From Rhizohabitans arisaemae (lineage in GTDB: Bacteria; Actinomycetota; Actinomycetes; Streptosporangiales; Streptosporangiaceae), in the NCBI RefSeq assembly GCF_025996515.1, contig NZ_BLRH01000009.1, forward strand, positions 434,001-498,000: a stretch of DNA of 64,000 nucleotides, given 5' to 3'. Below the pieces are notes generated by a model, which saw only the letters and a list, made by a program, of their open reading frames with translations, was not told the DNA's origin and searched no databases. Positions 44,055 through 51,464 of this stretch are shown here, piece by piece. Positions within the stretch are counted from its first letter, which is position 1, and every line of letters starts with the position of its first letter. The translations under genes and the position numbers were made by a program.

Positions 44055-44059
44055 TCGCC

Positions 44060-44082
44060 CGGGCCGGCTCCCCGCCGGCCCG
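44060..44082. terminator. Bidirectional hairpin
   Basis: CGGGCCGGC and GCCGGCCCG form a perfect 9-bp stem around TCCCC between two convergent stop codons. Confidence 0.6.
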
Positions 44083-44085
44083 CGC

Positions 44086-44925
44086 TCACCCCTCCCGCAG
44101 CTCGAATCCGCGGTCCGACCGGCACACCACCCCCGACCGGGAGAAGTGCGAGGCGAGGAGCACGGCCCCGCGATCGGCCAGATCGCCGAGGGTCGTCAGG
44201 CGCGTCCGCGCCGCCTCCCGGTCGCTCCCGCACAGCATCGAGGAGAGGTCGGGCCGGGTCAGCTGCAGCGGATGGTGGAGCAGGTCCCCCGTGATCGCCA
44301 CCGTCCGGCCCCCTCCGACGACCTCGACGATCAGGTGCCCCGGGGTGTGGCCGGGCGCGGGCGTCAGCCGTACCGCCTGGTCGATGTGGTGCTCGCCGCG
44401 CACCCGATCCAGCAGACCGGCCGCCTCGATCGGCAGCACGCTGTCGGCGACCCGGGCCGCGTGCCGGATCCGGCCGCTGCGCAGGTGTTCGTACTCCGCG
44501 GCGCCGACGAGGTAGCGGGCCTCGGGAAACATGGGCTTGAGGTCGTCGGTGGTGTTCCACCCGACGTGGTCGTGGTGGAGATGGGTGTTGACCACGGTGT
44601 CCACGGTCTCGGGTGCGATCCCCGCCGCGGCGAGGGTGGCCGGCCAGCGTGAGGTGAACCCGGGGAAGGGCCCCTTTCCCCGCTTCCGTCCGCCGAGGCA
44701 GGTGTCCACGACGATCGTCCGGCCCGCGCCGACGATCGCGAACCCCTGAACGATCATCGGGGCGGACCGGTCCGCCTCGGCGATCAGCGCGGTGAGCTCG
44801 TCCTCGGCCACCTGCGGGAACAGCCGGGCGGGCGGCAGGACGTCACCGGCGGCGTCCACGAGCGGGATCACCCGACGTTCGCCGACCACGACGGGCTCCG
44901 GCTGGGTCGGGGTGTGCAACGGCAT
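44086..44925 (-). CDS. MBL-fold metallo-hydrolase
   Basis: 279 residues from ATG 44925 (GAGGAG 5 nt upstream). The metal site is THLHHDHVG, with further ligands in APGHTPGH and ITGDLLHH. Quorum-quenching lactonase-like enzymes share this layout, but the substrate is not evident. No signal peptide. Downstream of a TetR gene on the same strand, with 159 bp between them. Confidence 0.88.
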   Translation of the reverse strand: MPLHTPTQPEPVVVGERRVIPLVDAAGDVLPPARLFPQVAEDELTALIAEADRSAPMIVQGFAIVGAGRTIVVDTCLGGRKRGKGPFPGFTSRWPATLAAAGIAPETVDTVVNTHLHHDHVGWNTTDDLKPMFPEARYLVGAAEYEHLRSGRIRHAARVADSVLPIEAAGLLDRVRGEHHIDQAVRLTPAPGHTPGHLIVEVVGGGRTVAITGDLLHHPLQLTRPDLSSMLCGSDREAARTRLTTLGDLADRGAVLLASHFSRSGVVCRSDRGFELREG

Positions 44926-45084
44926 ACGGGCTCCTCGGCGGCGTGGTGAAAGACCGGGCGGCGGGGGGTGACGGCCAAGGATGCGCACAGCCCGTACCGG
45001 AGCGTCAATCGATAGACCTCACCTGACCAGCCAATACCGGACAGATGCCGACCTTTCATCAGGAAACCACATCCGGTACGGCCG

Positions 45085-45756
45085 TCAGCCGGAGCTCCCC
45101 CGGCCACGGGGATTCCGGTCCGGTACGGCCGACGCGGTCCGGAGGAGGGCGGACACGCCCGGTCCGAGCGTGGTGTGGAAGGCGGCGTTCAGCTGAGCGG
45201 GCGTCTCCACGACGTCTTCGTCCACACAGCGGGCGATCAGCCCCATGAAGGCGCCGACGACGCAGGTCACGGTCAGGTCGAGGTCGGGCGGCGGAGCGGC
45301 CCCCGCCGGGAGCGCGGCGAGCAGTTCGGCCCGGACCACCTCGGCGAGGATCTCGCGGATCCGGCCCTGGATGGCCGTCCCGCTGTGCCGCCCCAGCAGG
45401 GCTCGGACCAGGTGCCGCTCCTGATCGATGTGCTCCAGGAGCGGCAGGCTGAAGGCGAACACCCGGCCCGGCCTGAGCGGCACCTTGCTGCCGAAGGCCT
45501 CCCCGAGGTCTTCCAGGATGTCCAGGAACACCTCCTCCTTGCCGGCGAAGTGGGAGTAGAAGGTGGAGCGCCCGACGTCGGCGTCGTTGATGATGTCGGT
45601 GACGGTGACCCCGTCGTAGCCCTTCCGCAGCATCAGTTCGATCAGGGCGTGGCGGATGGCCTGTTTGGTCCGCCGGACCCGCCGATCAAGCCGCTCCGCC
45701 GGGACGTTTGCCGGAATCGCCGGGTCACGGTCATCGATATCAAACATGTCGTTCAT
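45085..45756 (-). CDS. TetR family transcriptional regulator
   Basis: 223 residues. HTH: GYDGVTVTDIINDADVGRSTFYSHFAGKEEVF. The start ATG lies within a perfect palindrome and has no ribosome-binding site, which points to a leaderless, self-repressed transcript. The metallo-hydrolase downstream on the same strand is a likely target. The stop of the large P-loop gene is only 24 bp upstream. Confidence 0.9.
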   Translation of the reverse strand: MNDMFDIDDRDPAIPANVPAERLDRRVRRTKQAIRHALIELMLRKGYDGVTVTDIINDADVGRSTFYSHFAGKEEVFLDILEDLGEAFGSKVPLRPGRVFAFSLPLLEHIDQERHLVRALLGRHSGTAIQGRIREILAEVVRAELLAALPAGAAPPPDLDLTVTCVVGAFMGLIARCVDEDVVETPAQLNAAFHTTLGPGVSALLRTASAVPDRNPRGRGSSG

Positions 45757-45771
45757 TAATGAACAGCATGT
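45744..45771. promoter_or_regulatory. TetR operator overlapping its start codon
   Basis: Core GTTCATTAATGAAC (45751-45764) is a perfect 14-bp palindrome, flanked symmetrically by ACATG and CATGT to give a 28-bp imperfect palindrome. Confidence 0.7.
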
Positions 45772-45780
45772 CGGAACCTG

Positions 45781-47964
45781 TCAACCCGGATCCGGCTCCT
45801 CGCCGAGCTCGGTGAGGAGCCACCGGGTGAGGGCCCGAAACCGGCGGGCCTCCGCGGACGGGCCGCCGCCGGGGCCCGATCGCGTGGTCCGATCGGCGTC
45901 GGCGGCCAGGTCGTGCAGAACCTGCCGGGCCCGGGGATGCCGAGACTCGAGCGCGTTCCGCCACAGGAGCACGATCGGCAGGCGGAGCTCCGGCCGCTCG
46001 TCCGCCAGCTCCATGAGCACCGGCAAGCCGGGCCGGTCGCCGCGCCGGGTGGCCAGCCTGACCAGGCAGTCCGCCGCGGCCTTGCGCCACGGCGGGTGCC
46101 GCCGGCCGGCCCATTCGGCCAGCGTCCAGACGACCTCCGCCTGCGCGCCTGCGGCGAAGAGGTCCAGCAGCGAGCGCCGGACGATGCCGATGATCGCTTC
46201 TTCATCCCGTTCCGTCATGGCTTCGTCTCCTCCGTCGAATCGTCCGAGCCGCCGTTCGACGACCCGGCGCATCCCGGCGAACGCGTCGCCGGGGTAACGC
46301 GCGCCGAGGAAGGTGCCGTACGCGGCGAGCGCCGTCGCCCGGCACCGGACGTCGGCGCCGCCCGCCCAGTCGCCGACGAGGCGGCGCACCCGGTCCGCGA
46401 GGACCCCGTCGTCGGCGAAGGCGAGCGCCTCGAGGGCCCACGCCACGACCTGCCGGGGCCGAAGCCTCCCGTCCCGTGCCCCCACGTCGAGCACGGCGCG
46501 CAGCACGGCCGGGAAGTCGTGCCGGGCCCATTCGGCGACGGCCTGGGCGACCTTGACCCGGACCCGGACGTCCGGGTGGCCGGCCAGGCCGTGGATCCAG
46601 GTGAGCACCGGGTCCCGCAGACCGGGACGAGCCCGCCACACCGAGCGCAGGATCGGCTCCCGCAGCCCGGGGTGACGCAGGCGGGCGACCAGGCCCCGGC
46701 CCGGCCCGTTCTCTTGTTCGGCCACCCCGACCAGCGGCGACCACCGGCCGGCCGGCCCGCCGAAGGTGTCCGGCGGTTCCGCTTCCCGGCGCGGCAGCAG
46801 CCCGTACAGGTCCTCGGCCGCGCGGACGACCGTCGGCAGCGGCATGGCGTCCAGTACGGCGACGGCGACGGCGAACGTCCGCCGCCACCCGGGCGAGGCG
46901 CCGAACCCGGTCTGCCAGGCCGCCAGCTCCTCGGCGAGCACCGGCTCGGCCAGGACCTCCGCCACCGGCAGGCCGTCGAGGAACCCGGCGGCCAGGCGTT
47001 CGGCGAGCCCGGCCGCCTCGCGCAGGGATCGGCACCGCCGGATCTCGGCGGCGACGCCGGGGGCGGCCCGGACCGCCGCGCCGCCGACGGGGCCGAGCCA
47101 GGCCCTCAGGTGGGCGTCGAACACCTCGTCCGGCCCCGGCGGGGTGTGCCGGACGAGGCGGCCGGCGTCGGCCGTGGGCGCCGTGTCGGCGACGATCACC
47201 AGGACGCCGCGCCGCTCGGCGAGGGTCCGGGCCAGGTCGGCGAGCGGTCCCCGGCCCGGCGGTCCGGCCGCCGCGCGAAGGACCAGGACCAGCCCTGAGT
47301 TCGCGGGGAGGCCGGCGGCGTGGCGCGGATCGGGCGGCAGCCCCTCGATCAGGTGGACCCGGCCGGTCGGATCGGTCCCCCGGGGTACCGCGTGCCGGGC
47401 GACCGCGGCGAGCGCGGTGACGGTACGGCCGGTTCCCGGCGCGCCGGCCAGGATCCGGACGGGGTCGCGGGAGAGGCCGCGGACGAGTTCGCGTTCGGCG
47501 GGGGTCTCCACCAGGGTGGCCTGGAGCCGCCGGACCTGCCACGGGGTGAGCGGGCCCGCCCGGGGGAGGTCGGGACCGCCGCCCGTGAAGAAGGCCGCCC
47601 GTCCACGCGGCCGGTCGCCGGGCCGTTCGCCGAGGACGCCGTCGCGGGTACCGAATCCTTGGGTCCTGGCGTGCAACGCGACCTCGGATTCGTGTTCCGG
47701 CTCCTCGGGGGCGCCCTCCAGGGTTCGGCCCGAGCCCGGCTCGGTCCCGCGGCGCGGGGGTTTGCCGTCGTCACCGGCCGGGGCCTCCCGATCGGGTGGC
47801 CGGCCGGCCGCGTCCGGGTGCCTGGCCGGATCCCCGCCGGGTCCGGTGGGTACGGCCTGCGGCGGCTCGGCCGTGGCCGGATCCGGGACCGACCTCTCCG
47901 GCAGGCGGCGGAGCACGACGGGGCCGGTGGCCGCCGGGGCGGCCGCTCCCCCGCTGCCGCTCAC
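45781..47964 (-). CDS. P-loop NTPase-like protein with helical-repeat C-terminus
   Basis: 727 residues from GTG 47964, overlapping the cyclase-like stop by 4 nt. Residues ~1-125 are Pro/Gly/Arg-rich and probably disordered. A P-loop domain follows with Walker A GAPGTGRT at 174-181, where Arg replaces the essential Lys; the likely Walker B (GLVLVLRAA) lacks the acidic residue. The C-terminal ~350 residues are helical with HEAT-like periodicity (HPGLREPILRSVW; HPDVRVRVKVAQAVAEWA). It may be a regulatory or scaffold relative of STAND NTPases. Partner of the overlapping cyclase-like gene. Function unknown. Confidence 0.75.
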   Translation of the reverse strand: MSGSGGAAAPAATGPVVLRRLPERSVPDPATAEPPQAVPTGPGGDPARHPDAAGRPPDREAPAGDDGKPPRRGTEPGSGRTLEGAPEEPEHESEVALHARTQGFGTRDGVLGERPGDRPRGRAAFFTGGGPDLPRAGPLTPWQVRRLQATLVETPAERELVRGLSRDPVRILAGAPGTGRTVTALAAVARHAVPRGTDPTGRVHLIEGLPPDPRHAAGLPANSGLVLVLRAAAGPPGRGPLADLARTLAERRGVLVIVADTAPTADAGRLVRHTPPGPDEVFDAHLRAWLGPVGGAAVRAAPGVAAEIRRCRSLREAAGLAERLAAGFLDGLPVAEVLAEPVLAEELAAWQTGFGASPGWRRTFAVAVAVLDAMPLPTVVRAAEDLYGLLPRREAEPPDTFGGPAGRWSPLVGVAEQENGPGRGLVARLRHPGLREPILRSVWRARPGLRDPVLTWIHGLAGHPDVRVRVKVAQAVAEWARHDFPAVLRAVLDVGARDGRLRPRQVVAWALEALAFADDGVLADRVRRLVGDWAGGADVRCRATALAAYGTFLGARYPGDAFAGMRRVVERRLGRFDGGDEAMTERDEEAIIGIVRRSLLDLFAAGAQAEVVWTLAEWAGRRHPPWRKAAADCLVRLATRRGDRPGLPVLMELADERPELRLPIVLLWRNALESRHPRARQVLHDLAADADRTTRSGPGGGPSAEARRFRALTRWLLTELGEEPDPG

Positions 47965-48767
47965 GACCGGTCCAAGCCCTCGGTGAAGGTCATCGAATCG
48001 GCCTGATAGCCCCGGGCGTGCCGCCCGGTCAGCCGCATGGTGAAACGCGGCCCCCACTCCGGCCCCTTCCGGATCTCCGGCTCCTGGGCCCGGGAGCGGA
48101 ACGGATCGGGGTACCCGGCCGCCTCCGGGCCCGGCGCCGCAGCCTCCGGCCCGTACCCGATCTCGTCCGGGAGGGTGAAGGTCCGCATGTCGTACCCCGG
48201 GATGTGCAGGTAGGCGGGCACGTTGAAGGCTTTCGCGGGGATCCGCACGCCGATCTCGCGGAACTGCTCGCTCCGCAGGCCGTCCAGCTCCGAGCAGACG
48301 ACCTGCCGGTAGACCGGCTCGGAGACGAGCAGGGCCAGCTGGGCTCGGTCGCCGAGGACGAGGGCCCGCCGGAGCGGGGCGCAGTCCAGCAGCCGGCCCA
48401 GGGTGATGAGCGCGTGCCCGGCGAAGGAATGCGTCCGGAGGGTGTCCAGGTGCATGGCGACCCGGAGCCGGATCTGCATGTCCGGGACCCGGTCCCGGTT
48501 GTGCGTCGCCAGCCGGGCGTCGAGTTCGCGGACGAAGCGCCCGACCATCGTGACGAGATCGACGTCGGGTGGGAGGACGGCGAGTTCGCCGTCGCCGGTG
48601 GGACGCTTGAGCCACAGTTCCCGGTCCATGCCCAACGATGCGGCGACCTCGCCGAGCATCCGATTTCCATCGAGTTTGATCTCTTCCTGCCGGCGGGTGC
48701 TGCGCTCGCTGTACTTCTGGACGTCGAATCCGCAGACCAGCCGGGCGACAAGCGCGGAATTGGGCAT
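47961..48767 (-). CDS. Class III nucleotidyl cyclase-like protein
   Basis: 268 residues from ATG 48767 (GGGAGG 5 nt upstream). The catalytic fold reads in order: Asp15 in GFDVQKYSERS, Asp59 in RPTGDGELAVLPP (the two metal-binding aspartates), RLRVAMHLDTLRT (99-111), then FAGHALITLGRLLDCAP with the transition-state Arg at 125, and SEPVYRQVV. The Asn usually paired with that Arg is replaced by Thr/Leu, so activity needs proof. ATP, GTP, CTP or UTP could be the substrate; pyrimidine cyclases of Pycsar systems belong to the same superfamily. The C-terminal ~70 residues are unrelated. Start of a two-gene unit with the P-loop protein. Confidence 0.72.
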   Translation of the reverse strand: MPNSALVARLVCGFDVQKYSERSTRRQEEIKLDGNRMLGEVAASLGMDRELWLKRPTGDGELAVLPPDVDLVTMVGRFVRELDARLATHNRDRVPDMQIRLRVAMHLDTLRTHSFAGHALITLGRLLDCAPLRRALVLGDRAQLALLVSEPVYRQVVCSELDGLRSEQFREIGVRIPAKAFNVPAYLHIPGYDMRTFTLPDEIGYGPEAAAPGPEAAGYPDPFRSRAQEPEIRKGPEWGPRFTMRLTGRHARGYQADSMTFTEGLDRS

Positions 48768-49405
48768 GAAGCCTCCCATTACTTGAATTCGGAAAGAAAC
48801 GTGGTTCCCCGGACCGTTTCGGGTCTCCGGTGCCGAGGGATACGTCCACGGCGGCCCGGCCTGAGGAATAGGCCGGACCGTCCGGGATATGGAGATTGCC
48901 GTACGGCGATTGCGCGGGCCGGCCGCTTCCGGGGCCCGGGCCTTGAGTCACGCTCACCGCCGCGAAGGGGCGACCTCTTCGTGGTGGGCCCGTCACGGGT
49001 CGTGACCCGTTCCCGGCCTGCGCCGCCTACCGGCGTCTACACCAAATGATCATATGCATAGAATCTCGCACTATTCCGTGGTCATACATCTTTGTATCAC
49101 CCCAGAGCCAGCCCAAGCAGGAAGAATCCGACACTTCCTCTTAGGTTAGGAATTCTGGACACATCACCATAAAGCGGTTTCTGGTTATTCGGTTGGCGGG
49201 GACCAAACGAGCCAGCGCTCCAACTATGCCCCAAACTCCGGAATCCCAATGTCCAGAAATAGACGTTCAAGGCATCAAATTCCAAGACATAGAATGATCA
49301 TTAAGAGAAGAACTGAAATAGGCGCATAGCAACACCAGGTGCTGGGAAAGCAGTCATCCGGCCCCCAAACCGCACCGCCGTACGGCGCCGGCTCCGTCCC
49401 CGCCC
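48768..49405. other. AT-rich gap between Crp and the cyclase-like gene
   Basis: 638 bp. From ~49030 to ~49340 GC is clearly lower than in flanking genes. A 62-codon minus-strand frame (49097-49285) ends SVGFFLLGLALG but has no good ribosome-binding site and no family, so it is not called. The region must contain the promoter of the cyclase operon. Confidence 0.45.
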
Positions 49406-50086
49406 TCACCGGGACGGAGCCTTGGCCTCCGCGATCCGCCTCAGCCTGGCCAGGTCGTAAATGATGATTCGGTTGCGTTCGGTGTCCAGGACCCGCTCGT
49501 CCCGGAGCCGCTGCAGCACCTTCGCGACGGCGCTCCGGGACAGTCCGACCGTCCCCCCGAGCTCGGTCTGATTGAGCGGGATCTCGGCCGTGTTCGGCGC
49601 GCCCCGCTCGGACGACCGCGGCAGGCAGGACTCGGCGAGCCACACCAGCATGCGGGCGACCTTGAGGGGCGAGGGGAGCGTGAGGATCGAGGTCCGCAGA
49701 TCCTGGCCTTCCAGCACCCGGCTCGCCAGGTGACCGCAGATGGCCGCGGTGAGCCCGTTCTGCTCGCACAGCTCGGTGAAGCGGGGACCGGAGATCTTCC
49801 TGACCGTGCAGACCTCGGTCGCCGTCACCGTGGCCGAACGGCGGCGGGGACCCAGGAGTGCCAGCTCCCCCAGCAGCTCGTACGGCCGCCTCAGCGCGAG
49901 GACGACCTTGTGCCCTTCGGAATCCACATGGGTGACCTTGACCAGGCCTCGGAGCAGCACAAGCACGCTGTCCTCTTCGGCGCCTTGATGCAGCAGCACG
50001 TCACCGGGTTGGTAGCCGCCGGGAGCCCCCGCTGTGACAAGCACGTTCCAGGTCTCGGGTGGGAGGGTCGAGCCGTTAAGGTCCAT
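49406..50086 (-). CDS. Crp/Fnr family transcriptional regulator
   Basis: 226 residues. Cyclic-nucleotide-binding jelly roll with a complete phosphate-binding cassette (LLGELALLGPRRRSATV: Glu and Arg both present), dimerisation helix, then winged helix with recognition segment ELGGTVGLSRSAVAKVLQRLRDE. No Fnr-type Cys cluster. Effector probably cAMP/cGMP-like. ATG after AGGACGG. Same strand as cas6 (upstream) and the cyclase unit (downstream). Confidence 0.92.
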   Translation of the reverse strand: MDLNGSTLPPETWNVLVTAGAPGGYQPGDVLLHQGAEEDSVLVLLRGLVKVTHVDSEGHKVVLALRRPYELLGELALLGPRRRSATVTATEVCTVRKISGPRFTELCEQNGLTAAICGHLASRVLEGQDLRTSILTLPSPLKVARMLVWLAESCLPRSSERGAPNTAEIPLNQTELGGTVGLSRSAVAKVLQRLRDERVLDTERNRIIIYDLARLRRIAEAKAPSR

Positions 50087-50424
50087 GGGCCGTCCTGTTT
50101 ACGGAATCCATTCCTGCGAATCTGGCACGGTCCCGCCCCCGGCTTGGGCGGCATCTTATATCTCCGATCGTGCCGTCACATGGGCTTCATCGGCTTCCCG
50201 ACGATCTCTTTTGCACCGAGGTGCCCGTCCGCACGTCGCCCCCGTGGTCCGGGTGGCTCACGACCTCGTGGACGGGAAATCCGGATGCCCGGCGAGCCGG
50301 TGATCCGGCGCGATGGCCGTCATGGCGTCGACGGTGACCGGGCCTGCGGCGAGCGTGCCGGCGGACAGGGAGTGAGCTTCCGGGTCGGCGACGCGGTCTT
50401 GCTCGTACTCCGAAACCCACCCGA
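50087..50424. other. Gene-free stretch between cas6 and crp
   Basis: No supported gene and no CRISPR repeat. It contains the crp promoter region. Confidence 0.4.
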
Positions 50425-51114
50425 TCAGCGGATCCAGCCGAAGCCTTCGATGGTGGACAGGCCGAGCCCCCAGGCGTGCAGGGCGTCGAGCAGCTCGGGG
50501 GCCGCACCGACCCGGACCCGGGCGCAGGCGCCGATGCGCCACCCCTTGGGCATGTCGAAGCGGCGCCTCGGTCCCTGCTCCAGGACCTCCACCTCGACCT
50601 CGTTCGGCAGGCCGAGACAGTCGGCCTTGTGGCGGATGTTGTGCCGGAGCCGCTCGGCGAAGGGCTCGTCGTCCGGGAGGAGGTACCGGCCCTCGTGCTT
50701 GAGGAGCACCGGGGAGAGCGTGCCGAACTCGGCGACCCCCGAGGAGTGCTCGGACGGGGCGCCGACCCGTACGCCGAGCAGGGTCATCCAGGTGCCGCCC
50801 CAGCGGATCCGCTCCCGGCCGGCGAGCCCGGCGAGGAGGCACCCGGCGATCCTGGGGACGGGCGACCCCATCCAGACATGCCCCTTGCCGCCGGTGGCGT
50901 AGACGCCTTTGCGCCGCTCCACCCCGTCGAAGAGCGGGGGTGAGATCCCGATCGGCCGGAGCGGCGTCCCCGCCCAGCCGGAGTTGTGGAGTTCCTCCGA
51001 CAGTGCCGGGTCCTGTCCCTCCAGCAGGTCGTAGAGGACCCCGCGCGCCGGCCCGTGGACGTCGGCCCAGCTCATCTCCGGTACGTTCACCGCCACATCC
51101 ACCCGGAACCGCAC
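50425..51114 (-). CDS. cas6: CRISPR-associated endoribonuclease Cas6, orphan
   Basis: 229 residues from GTG 51114 (GGGTGGG ~8 nt upstream). Typical double-ferredoxin pattern: strand VRFRVDVAVNVPEM, helix, putative catalytic His43 in SEELHNSGWAGTPLRPIGIS, central EHSSGVAEFGTLSPVLLK, and the C-terminal Gly-rich loop WGLGLSTIEGFGWIR. Cas6 cleaves pre-crRNA in repeats. No other cas gene or CRISPR array is found in this window, so it is either a remnant or acts in trans. Confidence 0.82.
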   Translation of the reverse strand: MRFRVDVAVNVPEMSWADVHGPARGVLYDLLEGQDPALSEELHNSGWAGTPLRPIGISPPLFDGVERRKGVYATGGKGHVWMGSPVPRIAGCLLAGLAGRERIRWGGTWMTLLGVRVGAPSEHSSGVAEFGTLSPVLLKHEGRYLLPDDEPFAERLRHNIRHKADCLGLPNEVEVEVLEQGPRRRFDMPKGWRIGACARVRVGAAPELLDALHAWGLGLSTIEGFGWIR

Positions 51115-51464
51115 GTGCGCCGACCCACCCTGTCCTGTTGTCGCGGAAGCCGTCCCCCAACGACTAACACCTCGGCGCGACCGGCGACCGGGGAACGGAC
51201 GGTCCTGTGATCGACTCGATACACTCCGGGCTCCCCACGTGACACACCGTTTCACCAGCACGCAGGGCCTATCTACTGACATAAGCCCTTTTGGCGAGCT
51301 TTTGGGTCTTGACTCCAGGTTAGGCCGGTTCTAACGTCCGAAACTAATAAGAAACTTTACTAAGAGTTTATCCTGGTAAGTGTCCACCCTGCCTTCACCT
51401 CTGAAGTGTCACGACCCCAGGCGGCCGTGACTCCACCCCCCACCTTCACGAGAGGAAGCAACCG
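51115..51464. promoter_or_regulatory. Intergenic control region of cas6 and chitinase
   Basis: 350 bp between divergent genes. Near the chitinase side it is AT-rich and holds two inverted repeats: GTTAG-N7-CTAAC (51319-51335) and AAACT-N8-AGTTT (51352-51369). The latter resembles elements seen before secreted hydrolase genes in related actinomycetes; the binding protein is unknown. No CRISPR repeats here. Confidence 0.45.

Noticed and set aside
49097-49285. 62-codon minus frame in the AT-rich gap, hydrophobic end
   Set aside because: No convincing ribosome-binding site or family; kept as a note in the gap entry.
50087-51464. CRISPR array next to cas6
   Set aside because: Read on both strands: no direct repeats with regular spacers around cas6.
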